DNA from: an uncultured Cohaesibacter sp.
GTDB lineage: Bacteria; Pseudomonadota; Alphaproteobacteria; Rhizobiales; Cohaesibacteraceae
Reading direction: 5' to 3'
Length of the DNA: 64,000 nt
Assembly (NCBI RefSeq): GCF_963676275.1
Contig: NZ_OY781091.1
Location: 2,830,775 to 2,894,774, forward strand
The notes beneath the pieces are model-generated. The model was not told the DNA's origin. It worked only from the letters and a program-made list of their open reading frames with translations, and ran no database searches. Position numbers and translations under genes: made by a program. Below are positions 49,004 to 58,671 of this stretch, in pieces (the first letter of the stretch is position 1; the number at the start of each line of letters is the position of its first letter).

Positions 49004-49441
49004 ATGTCTCACCAAAAAGCCGTGTCCTCTCTGCTTGAGGCAACCCAGACCCTCGACACCAAGACCCGATTATCCGCCGTCTTTGCCCTGATCTATATCG
49101 ACAAGACCAGATTGCAGCTTACAGATGACCCTCGCCTTGCCGAATCAATGGCCGGTGTCCTCTCGCGCACCCAGAATGATATTGACCTTGGATGGGATTT
49201 CGAAACCGCCTATATCCTGCCCCATGTCGGCGGACAGCGAAAAGTCGCCCTGAGAAGTTCACATGCGGACATGATTGCCATTCGCTACAGCATCGCGATT
49301 GAAGATATCGACCAGAAGACCGGCTCGCTTTTGCGCAAGCGTCTGGCCATACCACTACAGATCGACAGCCCAGACGCCATTACCGCCGCCATGGCATTGG
49401 CTGAGGCCGAATTTGCCAAAGACAAGGGCGAAACCCATTAG
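49004..49441 (+). CDS. Hypothetical protein of 145 aa
   Basis: Soluble, no signal or membrane segment, family not recognised. It opposes the surrounding minus-strand block (yicC upstream, mltG downstream), sits alone, and has no clear ribosome binding site. The composition is normal for the genome and the protein looks folded (LSAVFALIYIDKTRLQLTDDPR, ILPHVGGQRKVALRSSHADMIAIRYSIAIEDID). The last 25 residues are an Ala/Glu helix. Real gene likely, but not proven. Confidence 0.6.
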   Translation: MSHQKAVSSLLEATQTLDTKTRLSAVFALIYIDKTRLQLTDDPRLAESMAGVLSRTQNDIDLGWDFETAYILPHVGGQRKVALRSSHADMIAIRYSIAIEDIDQKTGSLLRKRLAIPLQIDSPDAITAAMALAEAEFAKDKGETH

Positions 49442-49490
49442 CCCCCTTGCGGGGTAAGATTTCACATCTCGGGCAAGCATGGATGAATCA

Positions 49491-49523
49491 AAATGGCGAC
49501 CGGGGGAACGCCCCGGTCGCCAT
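49491..49523 (-). terminator. Intrinsic terminator of mltG
   Basis: GGCGACCGGGG and its complement around a short loop, followed on the minus strand by TTTTG. The arms pair almost perfectly over 12 bases. Confidence 0.83.
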
Positions 49524-49543
49524 CAACATCAGCTCAAAAAATC

Positions 49544-51013
49544 CTATTGGGCCGGTTTCTCTTCCACGCCCTCTGCGCTGCCTGCCGCATCACTTCCCTG
49601 TTGCTTGGCATCTTCGATGCGCTGCTTCTCGATCTCGCGCCAACGACGAACATTCTCGTTATGCTCCTTCAGGGTTTCGGAGAAGACATGTCCCCCGGTC
49701 CCATCAGCAACGAAATAGAGTTCCTTGGTGCGGCTCGGATTGGCAACAGCTTCCAGCGAAGCAAGCCCCGGATTGGCAATCGGCCCCGGTGTCAGCCCCG
49801 GAATCTGATAGGTATTATAGTCCGTCTTCTTGTCGAGGTCAGAGCGGAAGATCGGCCGATCCTTCGGTTTGCCCTCGCCACCAAAAATGCCATAAATGAC
49901 CGTCGGGTCAGACTGAAGCCTGATGCCCTGGTTCAGACGGTTGATGAAGACACCGGCGACACGGGTACGCTCGGAAGCCTTGCCGGTTTCCTTTTCCACG
50001 ATCGACGCCAGCGTTACCAGCTCTTCCGGCGTCTTGAGCGGCAAATCGGTTGCACGGCGTCCCCAGATCTCGGTTACGGCCCGCTCATGGGCATCCGCCA
50101 TACGCTTGACCATTTCCTGCCGTGTCGTACCGCGGGAAAATTTATAGGTTTCCGGCAGCAAAGTGCCCTCGGCAGGTACATCGCTAAGATCACCAACCAG
50201 AACCTCGTCATCCATCAGCACCTGATAGATCTGGTAGGAGGTATATCCTTCCGGGATCGTGACAGAATGCAGGATCGACTTGCCCGAGGTAAGAATTTGC
50301 ATGACCTGCATCATCGAAACACCGGGACGGAACAGATACTCGCCAGCCTTAAGCTTGGTATCCTGCCGGTAGATCTGCACACCATAATTGAAGATCGTCT
50401 GGTCGCTGATCACATTCTGCCGTTCCAGAATGTCCGCAATGGTCGTAAGGCCTGTGCCGCCGCTGACAAGAATGGTCTTTTCCTGCTTCAGCGGTCCAGC
50501 TTCGATAAAGGTCTGCTTGCCATAATAAAGCGCGCCACCAATGGCCAGCACAGCCAGCAAGACAACCGTAATAATGAAATTCATGAACACGACGATAGGG
50601 TGCCGAACCGCCTTCGAGCGTGGTGGCGGTGGCGGTGGCGTTTCCGGCTCGATCGCCTGCCTTGCACTTTTGGGAGTCTTGACCTCACCGGTATCAGACG
50701 TCATCGAGGAGATGATGTCGGCTTCGCGCTGGGCCGAGGTGCCTTCCTTGGCGTCGTCGATTGCCTGCGCCTGAGCTTGTGATTCAGTTTCCTGTTGTTC
50801 GGCAACAGGCTCTGCCCCGGATAGTCCGGACGCATCAGCATCAGCACCATCAGCCTCATCCTTGTCAGATGATGCCTCCGGCTTTTTTGCCACCTGATCT
50901 GAGGGTTCTGTTTCGGAGGACTTTTCAGCAGCCTTTTCAGTGTCTTTGCTCACCTCGGGCTCGCCTTTCTGCTCTTCTTGCAGTGTGTCCTTGTCGTCTT
51001 TACCGTCTACCAT
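49544..51013 (-). CDS. mltG: Endolytic murein transglycosylase MltG
   Basis: Inner-membrane lytic transglycosylase that cleaves nascent glycan strands and sets their length. The product is 489 aa. The first ~135 residues are an acidic, Glu/Asp/Ser/Ala-rich cytoplasmic extension ending in a proline run (PPPPPP), much longer than in E. coli. A membrane helix follows (~137-163), then LysM-like and YceG domains. The catalytic glutamate lies in SIVEKETG (~340-344), and SDPTVIYG and TYQIPGLTPGPIANPG are conserved. It follows fabF but a terminator stands between them. Confidence 0.96.
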   Translation of the reverse strand: MVDGKDDKDTLQEEQKGEPEVSKDTEKAAEKSSETEPSDQVAKKPEASSDKDEADGADADASGLSGAEPVAEQQETESQAQAQAIDDAKEGTSAQREADIISSMTSDTGEVKTPKSARQAIEPETPPPPPPRSKAVRHPIVVFMNFIITVVLLAVLAIGGALYYGKQTFIEAGPLKQEKTILVSGGTGLTTIADILERQNVISDQTIFNYGVQIYRQDTKLKAGEYLFRPGVSMMQVMQILTSGKSILHSVTIPEGYTSYQIYQVLMDDEVLVGDLSDVPAEGTLLPETYKFSRGTTRQEMVKRMADAHERAVTEIWGRRATDLPLKTPEELVTLASIVEKETGKASERTRVAGVFINRLNQGIRLQSDPTVIYGIFGGEGKPKDRPIFRSDLDKKTDYNTYQIPGLTPGPIANPGLASLEAVANPSRTKELYFVADGTGGHVFSETLKEHNENVRRWREIEKQRIEDAKQQGSDAAGSAEGVEEKPAQ

Positions 51014-51202
51014 ATCCGCCTCAAGTCAAGATGGGTCATCAATTGCGATTTTCCCGAAGCCATAGTCACTCCGGAAAAGTCTCGTGGCTCAAAGCCTGGC
51101 CCTCATTCGGAATTTGGAAGTGAGGATCCAAAGATGCGTCAAGTGGGATGAAATGACATCGCCAGATCATCCGGTTACACGCTGTACGTAGTCTTCATGG
51201 CG

Positions 51203-51230
51203 AAAAAGAGACGGTCACCGGGACCGCCTC
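51203..51230 (-). terminator. Intrinsic terminator of fabF
   Basis: Minus strand: GAGGCGGTC, loop CCGGT, GACCGTCTC, TTTTTC. Nine pairs with one G-T wobble. Confidence 0.9.
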
Positions 51231-51268
51231 ACTCGCTATTTCCAGCCCGGAACGGGCAACCTCGATTA

Positions 51269-52531
51269 TCAGTCGACAGCGCGCAAAATCAGGGATGCAT
51301 TGGTGCCACCAAATCCGAAGGAGTTGGACAGGGCAACCTTGATATCCATTTTCTTGGGTGTCTTGGGAACCAGATCAATCTTGGTTTCCACGGACGGATT
51401 CTCAAGATTAAGGGTTGGCGGAGCCACCTGATCGCGAATGGCCAGCGCCGAGAAGATCGCCTCGACAGCACCGGCAGCCCCCAGAAGATGACCAACGGCC
51501 GATTTCGTCGAAGACATCGTCAGACCATCAGCAGCATCGCCAACGAGGCGCTCAATGGCCCGCAGCTCGATTTCATCCCCAAGCGGAGTGGATGTCCCAT
51601 GGGCGTTGACATAATCGATCTGGTCAGGGGTGATGCCGGCCCGTTTGAGGGCTGCGGTCATGCAACGATATGCACCATCGCCATCTTCCGATGGCGCGGT
51701 GATATGGTAGGCATCGCCAGACATGCCATAGCCGATGACTTCGGCATAGATTTTGGCACCGCGCGCCTTGGCATGCTCATATTCTTCCAGAACGACCACA
51801 CCGGCACCCTCACCCATGACAAAACCGTCCCGGTCCTTGTCATATGGGCGGGAAGCCTTTTCAGGCTCATCATTGAAATTGGTGGACAGGGCACGGCAAG
51901 CCGCAAAACCGGCAAGCGCCAGCCGACCGATGGGCGACTCGGTACCACCGGCAACCATCACATCGGCATCACCAAGGGCAACAAGACGCGCAGCATCACC
52001 AATGGCATGCGCCCCTGTGGAGCAAGCCGTGACCACCGCGTGGTTCGGCCCCTTGAGGCCATGACGAATGGAAACATAACCGGAAGCAAGGTTGATCAGA
52101 CGACCGGGAATGAAGAAAGGACTGATGCGACGCGGCCCCTTGGCCTGCAGGTCATAGGCAGCCTTTTCGATTCCGAGCAAACCACCGATACCGGATCCGA
52201 TCAGCACACCGCTGGCGGTCTGATCTTCGTAGCTCTCGGGCTTCCAGTTTGCATCTGCCAGCGCTTCATCAGCAGCAGCAACGGCATAGACAATAAAAGG
52301 ATCAATCTTGCGCTGCTCTTTGACAGGCATCACGTCATCGGGATTGAAGGTACCATTGGTTCCATCGCCAAACGGCAACTGACAGGCAACACGGCAGGCC
52401 AGATCATCGATCTCGAAGCCGGTCGGATTTTTGGCACCGCTCTTGCCAGCCAGTATATTGGCCCAGGTTGTTTCAACCCCGTTGCCAAGCGGGCTGACCA
52501 TACCCATACCGGTTACGACAACTCGTCTCAT
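51269..52531 (-). CDS. fabF: Beta-ketoacyl-ACP synthase II
   Basis: Elongation condensing enzyme of type II fatty acid synthesis; joins malonyl-ACP to acyl-ACP. The product is 420 aa. The catalytic triad is C170 (TACSTGAHA), H311 (NAHGTSTPLGD) and H348 (GHLLGAAG). The ATG at 52531 gives the standard MRRVVVTGMGMVSPLG start and has GGAG upstream; the frame extends 16 codons further without family similarity. It follows acpP, its substrate carrier, after a terminator. Confidence 0.98.
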   Translation of the reverse strand: MRRVVVTGMGMVSPLGNGVETTWANILAGKSGAKNPTGFEIDDLACRVACQLPFGDGTNGTFNPDDVMPVKEQRKIDPFIVYAVAAADEALADANWKPESYEDQTASGVLIGSGIGGLLGIEKAAYDLQAKGPRRISPFFIPGRLINLASGYVSIRHGLKGPNHAVVTACSTGAHAIGDAARLVALGDADVMVAGGTESPIGRLALAGFAACRALSTNFNDEPEKASRPYDKDRDGFVMGEGAGVVVLEEYEHAKARGAKIYAEVIGYGMSGDAYHITAPSEDGDGAYRCMTAALKRAGITPDQIDYVNAHGTSTPLGDEIELRAIERLVGDAADGLTMSSTKSAVGHLLGAAGAVEAIFSALAIRDQVAPPTLNLENPSVETKIDLVPKTPKKMDIKVALSNSFGFGGTNASLILRAVD

Positions 52532-52710
52532 CCTCAGTCTCCAGTTATTCTTGTTTGTATCCTCACCTCTACCAGTCAACCCGGGGGCAAGTGCGCCTTT
52601 ACATTTATTACCCGTAAAAGCTGATCTAGGTAAACTTTTTTCGGGAGTTATTCATTCCAGACTTATCCAGTCAATTCAAGCAAGAACGAACCGGAGTGAC
52701 CAAAATAGAA

Positions 52711-52739
52711 AACCGGAAGGAGCAAGGCCCCTTCCGGTT
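52711..52739 (-). terminator. Terminator-like hairpin after acpP
   Basis: AACCGGAAGG (52711-52720) and CCTTCCGGTT (52730-52739) form a ten-pair stem; the minus-strand 3' side reads TTCTATTTTG, a moderate T-run. It may attenuate read-through into fabF, keeping acpP expression high. Confidence 0.75.
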
Positions 52740-52786
52740 GGATATTCACCATCTAGACCGCATTTCTGGGGTCCACCGCCAACAAA

Positions 52787-53023
52787 TTAGTTGGCAGCCT
52801 TGGTCAGGAAGGACACAGCGTCGCCAACTGTCTGAATGGTTTCAGCAGCGTCATCAGGGATCTCGGTGCCGAACTCTTCCTCGAAAGCCATAACCAGCTC
52901 AACGGTATCAAGGCTGTCTGCGCCCAGATCGTCGATGAAGCTTGCAGATTCGGTCACTTTTTCAGCGTCAACGCCGAGATGTTCGATCACGATTTTTTTT
53001 ACGCGTTCAGCGATATCGCTCAT
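52787..53023 (-). CDS. acpP: Acyl carrier protein
   Basis: Carries growing acyl chains on a phosphopantetheine arm during fatty acid and lipid A synthesis. The product is 78 aa, acidic four-helix bundle. The attachment serine is S37 in [10 protein letters not shown]. It lies between fabG (334-base gap upstream) and fabF, so it is expected to have its own strong promoter. Confidence 0.98.
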   Translation of the reverse strand: MSDIAERVKKIVIEHLGVDAEKVTESASFIDDLGADSLDTVELVMAFEEEFGTEIPDDAAETIQTVGDAVSFLTKAAN

Positions 53024-53357
53024 TTTCTTTCCTCAAAATTAGCGTTCGATCAAGTTTGGAAAAACAGCTTGCTTTGGCCAATTGCCGAACAAATCTCTTT
53101 CCCGATTTTGCACACTGCCAATTGGCCCACCAGATCCAGACTTGAATCCATAATAGTGAACCTGGCTGTTAAACCGCTTCCAAATCAGCCAATCTCAGAT
53201 GGCTTTCACCGGAATTCGCGCGGTTCGTAACACACTTTCTTGCGCTTGAGAAGATCAGGAATGGACCAGAAAAGCAATTGTTTCCTTCTTCCTGTCCTTT
53301 TCCAAGCTATTAAACAGGCTTTTGTGGCAATTCAACCGGCAAAAACCTGTTTGTTGG
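53024..53357. other. Intergenic region, fabG / acpP
   Basis: About 330 bases, AT-rich, with the acpP promoter. No small gene is supported. I see no hairpin terminator with a T-run after fabG. Confidence 0.4.
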
Positions 53358-54098
53358 CTAGATCATTGCCATGCCACCATTGACATGAAGTGTCTGGCCG
53401 GTGACATAAGCTGCTTCATCACTTGCCAGATAAACCGCGGCGCTTGCCACTTCTTCGGGCAGCCCCATGCGAGCGGCAGGAATTGAGCCATTGATGGCTT
53501 CCTGCTGTTTTTCATTGAGCTTGTCTGTCATCGCAGTCTTGATGAAACCGGGTGCGATGCAGTTCGCTGTGATACCGCGGTTGGCGATTTCCTGAGCCAG
53601 AGACTTGGTCATGCCGATCATGCCAGCCTTGGCTGCGGCATAATTGCCCTGCCCGGCATTGCCGGTCACGCCAACAACGGAGCTTATGGAAATAATGCGG
53701 CCATAACGGCGCTTCATCATGCCGCGCAGAACTGCGCGGGACAGACGCATGGCAGAGGTCAGATTGACTGTGAGCACCTGCTCCCAATCCTCGTCTTTCA
53801 TGCGCATGAACAGGCCATCACGCGTGATTCCGGCATTGTTGATCAGAATATCGAGCTGCCCCATGGCCGCTTCGGCATCCTTGGCCAGAGAGGCGATGGA
53901 ATCCGCATCGGACAGGTTCGCTGGGGTCACATGCACGCGCTCGCCGCCAAGCTTGTCTGCAAGAGCATTAAGCGCTTCCACACGCGTACCCGACAGAGCG
54001 ACGGTTGCTCCCTGAGCATGCAAAGCGATCGCAATGGATTCACCGATACCGCCGCTCGCGCCAGTTACCAGAGCGCACTTTCCGCTCAAATCAAACAT
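53358..54098 (-). CDS. fabG: 3-oxoacyl-ACP reductase
   Basis: NADPH-dependent reduction of beta-ketoacyl-ACP. Short-chain dehydrogenase of 246 aa. Nucleotide loop TGASGGIGE (12-20), NNAG (87-90), catalytic S140 (ISSVVG), Y153 and K157 (YAAAK). The ATG at 54098 has GGAGGT seven bases upstream and is clearly preferable to an upstream start. It follows fabD on the same strand. Confidence 0.97.
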   Translation of the reverse strand: MFDLSGKCALVTGASGGIGESIAIALHAQGATVALSGTRVEALNALADKLGGERVHVTPANLSDADSIASLAKDAEAAMGQLDILINNAGITRDGLFMRMKDEDWEQVLTVNLTSAMRLSRAVLRGMMKRRYGRIISISSVVGVTGNAGQGNYAAAKAGMIGMTKSLAQEIANRGITANCIAPGFIKTAMTDKLNEKQQEAINGSIPAARMGLPEEVASAAVYLASDEAAYVTGQTLHVNGGMAMI

Positions 54099-54146
54099 AA
54101 TATCTACCTCCAAGAGCGAAGCCGCCTCTACTGCCAGAGAAGGCCG

Positions 54147-54174
54147 GGCTCATTGTTTCAGGCTCATTGTTTCA
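54147..54174. repeat. Perfect 14-bp tandem duplication
   Basis: GGCTCATTGTTTCA twice in a row (54147-54160 and 54161-54174), between fabG and fabD. Confidence 0.9.
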
Positions 54175-54281
54175 GTTAACGCAATCCTTGGACATGGATC
54201 AGTGCTTTCCTGATCACCATCCCAGCCGGACCAAAGTCCGACACCGGATTTGCGAACCACTCGTTAACAATCCTTCGCCTA

Positions 54282-55223
54282 TCAGGCCAGATTTGCCATG
54301 GCAACATCAATATCGGCAGGTTCACCGACATTCACAGTCGCAATACCCTTCACGATACGCTTTGCCAGACCGGAAAGAACCTTGCCCGTACCGATTTCAT
54401 ACAGACAGTCCACACCATTATGCGACAACCATGCAACGGACTCGGACCAGCGAACCATGCCGGTCACCTGCTCGACCAGATGTTTGCGGATCGCTTCGGG
54501 ATCCTCAATCGCGCTGGCCAGCACGTTGGCAACAAGCGGCACGTCCGGCTTGTGAATGGTAACCTTGGAAAGGGCTTCGGCCATTGCTTCGGCAGCCGGA
54601 GCCATCAGAGAACAATGGAACGGCGCGCTGACAGGCAACAGCAGCGCACGCTTGGCACCCTTGCCCTTGGCGATTTCAGCCGCCCGCTCAATGGCAGACT
54701 TGGCCCCGGAAATAACGACCTGACCAGTCGCATTGTCATTGGCAACCTGACAGACTTCGCCCTGAGCGGCCTCTTCGGTAACCGCCTTCACATCTTCCAT
54801 GGAAAGACCGAGCACAGCAGCCATCGCGCCCTCACCAACCGGCACCGCTTTCTGCATCGCATCCCCGCGAATGCGCAGCAGGCGGGCGGTATCCCCAAGG
54901 CTCAGCGCACCGGAAGCAGCCAGCGCGGAATATTCACCGAGCGAATGCCCAGCAACATAGGAAACCTTGCCAGCCAGATCGAGGCCTTTCTCCTTCATCA
55001 CGCGGAGCGCAGCAATCGAAGCGGCCATGAGAGCCGGCTGGGCATTGCGCGTCAGGGTCAGTTCGTCGGCAGGCCCGTTCCACATGATATCCGAGAGTTT
55101 TTCCCCCAGAGCGTCATTGACTTCTTCATAGACAGCGCGCGCAACAGCAAATTCGTCGGCCAGCGCTTTACCCATTCCAACAGCCTGACTACCTTGTCCG
55201 GGGAAAGTAAAAGCAATACTCAT
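54282..55223 (-). CDS. fabD: Malonyl-CoA-ACP transacylase
   Basis: Loads malonyl groups onto ACP. The product is 313 aa. The active-site serine is S94 in AGHSLGEYSA, the histidine H203 in APFHCSLM, and Q11-type residues are in FPGQGSQAVGMG. The frame is open to 55316, but the family begins at MSIAFTFPGQ, so the ATG at 55223 is used. It is first of the fab cluster, with its promoter in the long gap before rpsF. Confidence 0.97.
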   Translation of the reverse strand: MSIAFTFPGQGSQAVGMGKALADEFAVARAVYEEVNDALGEKLSDIMWNGPADELTLTRNAQPALMAASIAALRVMKEKGLDLAGKVSYVAGHSLGEYSALAASGALSLGDTARLLRIRGDAMQKAVPVGEGAMAAVLGLSMEDVKAVTEEAAQGEVCQVANDNATGQVVISGAKSAIERAAEIAKGKGAKRALLLPVSAPFHCSLMAPAAEAMAEALSKVTIHKPDVPLVANVLASAIEDPEAIRKHLVEQVTGMVRWSESVAWLSHNGVDCLYEIGTGKVLSGLAKRIVKGIATVNVGEPADIDVAMANLA

Positions 55224-55909
55224 GACGTTCCAACCTTGTTTGTTTTTGCGGGCGCAACCAAGCGCTTGCACCCTAATTTCCTTGCGCATATCACGCGCTC
55301 TGTCGAAAACCATCAACGGGACCGGGCAACATGCTCAATCGGACCATTCTTGACAGCTTTGTGAAATTCATCGTTCGCTATTGTATTTATTACCCCCGGA
55401 GTCAAGACTTTCAGAGCAAAACGGAACAAAATCATCGCCATTTTACAGAAATTCCAGCATTCTGGCGACGCTTATTCACGCTAAAACACCGACAAATGGT
55501 CAAATCTGAAAAATACACCTCCCCAAGCCAGCGCCCCAAAGCCGCCCTCCCCGAAAACTGCGCCAGAAAGTGACTGCCGGCAAGGACAGCCTTGCCTGCC
55601 TGAGCCTTCAACACCAACAAAGAAGCCAGTTTTAGGCATTTCCCCTGATTTTGGCCTTGCACAATGGGAAAATTCGGCTATAAAGCGCAAATCAGCTTGG
55701 CGAGGCCGAGGGCTGAACGGAAGACTATTGTCTGCATTTCGCAACTTTTGCAATTTGATGACAATGGCAGGAAAGAAAGATTTCCGACTTCCTGTGTCCT
55801 CGCTCTTTAAAGCAATAAATTCTCAAAAGAGCCTTGTCATCTAAGGCTTTTTGGAGGCTTAGCGCCGGTCGGGCTGACAGGTAGAAACTCAAGAGACAAG
55901 GCAGGAACA
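55224..55909. other. Divergent intergenic region, fabD / rpsF
   Basis: 686 bases holding the fabD promoter and the rpsF leader. Short open frames on both strands have no family similarity. The rpsF-proximal end contains structured sequence, listed separately. An ATTGTC...GACAAT inverted pair flanks 55725-55770. Confidence 0.5.
55830..55852 (+). promoter_or_regulatory. Terminator-like hairpin in the rpsF leader (possible attenuator)
   Basis: AGCCTT (55830-55835), loop GTCATCT, AAGGCT (55843-55848), followed by TTT. It lies about 60 bases before the rpsF start codon. A second structured element around AGCGCCGGTCGGGCT (55861-55875) follows and contains a CCG, the trinucleotide important in known S6:S18 leader motifs. 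Ribosomal protein operons are often autoregulated this way. Confidence 0.5.
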
Positions 55910-56374
55910 ATGGCGCTTTACGAGCACGTTTTCCTTGCTCGCCAGGACATCTCTCAGCAGCAGGTTGAGGCACTGGTTGAGCAATATAAAACCCTTATTG
56001 TGGAATATGAAGGCTCCGTCGGCAAAGTCGAATTCTGGGGTCTGAAAACCATCGCATACCGCATCAACAAGAACCGCAAGGCACATTATGTTCTGATGAA
56101 CATCGACGCGCCTTCTGCTGCCATTGTTGAAATGGAACGCCAGATGCGCATCAACGAAGATGTCATGCGTTTCATGACGGTTCGCGTTGAAGAGCATGAA
56201 GAAGAACAGTCTGCCATGATGCAGAAGCGCGACCGCGACGATCGTCGTGGTGGTGGTGGCCGTGGCGATCGCAATGATCGTGGCCCTCGCGGTGACCGTG
56301 GCGATCGCGGAGATCGTGGTGACCGTCGCCCACGTCGCGAAGATCGCGACAATTCTGACAGAGCAGCTGAGTAA
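55910..56374 (+). CDS. rpsF: 30S ribosomal protein S6
   Basis: 154 aa. The S6 core occupies ~1-100 ([36 protein letters not shown]). The C-terminal ~50 residues are an Arg/Gly/Asp-rich disordered tail with repeated GDRGDR units, typical of alphaproteobacterial S6 and longer than in E. coli. Start has AGGA just upstream. First gene of rpsF-rpsR-DUF2232-rplI. Confidence 0.98.
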   Translation: MALYEHVFLARQDISQQQVEALVEQYKTLIVEYEGSVGKVEFWGLKTIAYRINKNRKAHYVLMNIDAPSAAIVEMERQMRINEDVMRFMTVRVEEHEEEQSAMMQKRDRDDRRGGGGRGDRNDRGPRGDRGDRGDRGDRRPRREDRDNSDRAAE

Positions 56375-56388
56375 GAGGAGAGAGAAAC

Positions 56389-56622
56389 ATGTCTGGAGCA
56401 CGTCGTCCATTTTTCCGTCGTCGCAAAACTTGCCCTTTCTCCGGCGAGAATGCACCGAAAATTGATTACAAGGATATCCGTCTTCTGCAGCGTTACGTTT
56501 CCGAACGCGGCAAGATCGTTCCTTCCCGCATCACGGCAGTCTCTGCCAAGAAACAGCGCGAACTGGCCCGTGCCATCAAACGCGCTCGCTTCCTGGGCCT
56601 GCTGCCTTATGTCATCAGCTAA
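56389..56622 (+). CDS. rpsR: 30S ribosomal protein S18
   Basis: 77 aa, binds S6 and the 16S platform. The sequence [33 protein letters not shown] and the basic [16 protein letters not shown] end are standard. It begins 14 bases after rpsF with AAGAGGAGAG as ribosome binding site. Confidence 0.98.
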   Translation: MSGARRPFFRRRKTCPFSGENAPKIDYKDIRLLQRYVSERGKIVPSRITAVSAKKQRELARAIKRARFLGLLPYVIS

Positions 56623-56786
56623 GCGCTGATTGCATGATGACGATTTGAGAAGGGCGATCAACGCGCCCTTTTCACTCTTCCCGCAACCGGGAAGCAAACC
56701 AAGATCGACCGTTGGGACAGGCGAATGCGACCTGCCTCTAACCGCCAGCAAACGACCGGCAAGGGTCAAGCGGGACAGCCAAGAGA

Positions 56787-57767
56787 ATGAGCAACTATCT
56801 GATCATAGGCATTGTAGCCGGTCTCTGCACCGCGCTTTTGAACCTCTCCGGCTATGTCGGCGGGATGTTCGGCCTTGGCTTCTTTCTCATCATTCTCTCT
56901 CCACTCCCCTTGATGATCGCTTCACTTGGCTGGGGGTCCTTCACCGGCCTCGTCGCTGTCGTGAGCGCAGGCGTTGCGCTGTCTCTTCTGATCAGCCCGC
57001 TGGCTGGCCTGCTCTTCATGCTGGTCAATTGTGTTCCCCCCTGGTGGCTTTCGCGCCTTGTGACATTGAGCCAGAGCAACGGCGAAACGGGAGAGATTGT
57101 CTGGTATCCCATGGATCGTCTGCTGATGTGGATTGCGGCCATCGCCTGCATCACCAGCGTCGCCATGTTCATCCCCTTCGGCTTCAGTCTCGATCAATAT
57201 CGCGATTCCATCGCCGCCATGATGAACGAGGTCTACAAAGTCCAGCAGCTTTCCCTGCCACAGGGTGCGGGACTGACCCTTGACGATCTGGTGACCATGA
57301 TCACATGGATGGCGCCGATGGCCTCCGTTCTGATGATCATCGTCAGCTCGGTAGTCAATCTCTATCTGGCCGCCAAGGTCGTGCAGAAATCCGGACGGCT
57401 TCAGCGCCCCTGGCCAGATCTGCATCAACTGACGCTACCTCCCGTGGCGGTCTATATCTTTCTGGTCAGTCTGGCCCTGTTCCTGACGCTGGGTGGCCTG
57501 CCGCAGATTTTTGCACAGATCCTCACTTCGGCTTTCGGCACCGTGTTGCTGCTGGTTGGCCTTTCAGTCCTGCATTATATGACCCGCCAGTCACCTGCGC
57601 GTCTGGTCATGCTTTGGACGACCTATTTCATGCTCGCCATTTTCCAGTGGATCGGCCTTGTGCTGGTCGTGCTGGCTGGCGCAGAAATCTTTTTCAATAT
57701 CCGCTCCCGTATGCCGCGCGGCCCTCTGGGACCATTGGGCAAAGGCAATGGAAGCAACGAAACCTGA
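56787..57767 (+). CDS. DUF2232 family membrane protein
   Basis: 326 aa with about eight hydrophobic helices. DUF2232 proteins regularly lie between rpsR and rplI in Alphaproteobacteria; function unknown. Conserved membrane segments here include YLIIGIVAGLCTALLNLSGYVGGMFGLGFFL-like helices 1-2 and PPWWLSRL in a loop, with a Pro-rich loop PPVAVYIFLVSLALFL near the C-terminus. Position in a ribosomal protein operon suggests a growth- or translation-linked envelope role, not a ribosomal one. Confidence 0.85.
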   Translation: MSNYLIIGIVAGLCTALLNLSGYVGGMFGLGFFLIILSPLPLMIASLGWGSFTGLVAVVSAGVALSLLISPLAGLLFMLVNCVPPWWLSRLVTLSQSNGETGEIVWYPMDRLLMWIAAIACITSVAMFIPFGFSLDQYRDSIAAMMNEVYKVQQLSLPQGAGLTLDDLVTMITWMAPMASVLMIIVSSVVNLYLAAKVVQKSGRLQRPWPDLHQLTLPPVAVYIFLVSLALFLTLGGLPQIFAQILTSAFGTVLLLVGLSVLHYMTRQSPARLVMLWTTYFMLAIFQWIGLVLVVLAGAEIFFNIRSRMPRGPLGPLGKGNGSNET

Positions 57768-57848
57768 CCCCGGATCTCATGACCCGGTAGAAACAACAAG
57801 AAAACACAAAAAGCAGCCATCCTGACGGGTGGCAATATGGAGACTAAA

Positions 57849-58457
57849 ATGGAACTGATCCTTCTTGAACGCGTCGCCAAACTCGGCCAGATGGGCGATA
57901 TCGTCAATGTTCGTACCGGCTATGCACGCAACTTCCTGCTGCCTCAGGGCAAAGCTATCCGCGCCTCCGAAGCCAACAAGAAACGCTTCGAATCAGAACG
58001 CGCACAGCTGGAAGCACGCAACCTGGAAGCCAAGAGCGAAGCAGAAGCACTCAAGGAACGCATTGGCGAGAAAACCGTCATCGTTATTCGCGCAGCTTCC
58101 GAAACCGGTCAGCTTTACGGCTCCGTTTCTCCTCGCGACCTTGCTGATGCCCTGTCTGAAGATGGCGTATCCCTGACCCGCAACCAGATTTCTCTGGACC
58201 GTCCGATCAAGACCATCGGCATTCATCCGGTAACCGTCATCCTTCATCCGGAAGTCGAACTGATTGTCTCCGCCAACGTTGCCCGTTCGCAGGACGAAGC
58301 AGAACGTCAGGCTGCTGGTGAAGATCTCTCCCAGACCGAACGCGAAGACTCCTTCGAGTTTGAAGAAGATCTGGAGCTGGACGAAGAGCTGCTCGAAGAA
58401 ATCGAAGGCGAAGAAGCTTCCGAGGAAGCCGCTGAAGAAGCCAAGGAAGCAGAATAA
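57849..58457 (+). CDS. rplI: 50S ribosomal protein L9
   Basis: 202 aa. N-terminal domain [32 protein letters not shown], connecting helix (~40-75) and C-terminal domain to ~150 are normal. An extra ~50-residue Glu/Asp/Ala-rich tail follows, longer than in E. coli (149 aa). The internal ATG at 57849, seven bases after GGAG, is preferred to the one at 57837. Confidence 0.97.
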   Translation: MELILLERVAKLGQMGDIVNVRTGYARNFLLPQGKAIRASEANKKRFESERAQLEARNLEAKSEAEALKERIGEKTVIVIRAASETGQLYGSVSPRDLADALSEDGVSLTRNQISLDRPIKTIGIHPVTVILHPEVELIVSANVARSQDEAERQAAGEDLSQTEREDSFEFEEDLELDEELLEEIEGEEASEEAAEEAKEAE

Positions 58458-58508
58458 GGCATCACCTGTTTCTTGTTACAGCTTCAGCATTTGGGCTGAA
58501 AATTCTCG

Positions 58509-58536
58509 AAAACCCGGTCACATGGCCGGGTTTTTT
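58509..58536 (+). terminator. Intrinsic terminator of the rpsF operon
   Basis: AACCCGG, loop TCACATGG, CCGGGTT, TTTT. Confidence 0.9.
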
Positions 58537-58671
58537 GATTCTGGATGCGAATAACAGCGGTCAGATGATTCAAATCAAATAGAATATTTTATTGTATAAT
58601 ATATTGCATGCAGTTTTGAATATTTTAGTTCGGTCATTTGAAGCCGCCGAATATCCCGTAAAACCAGCCCT

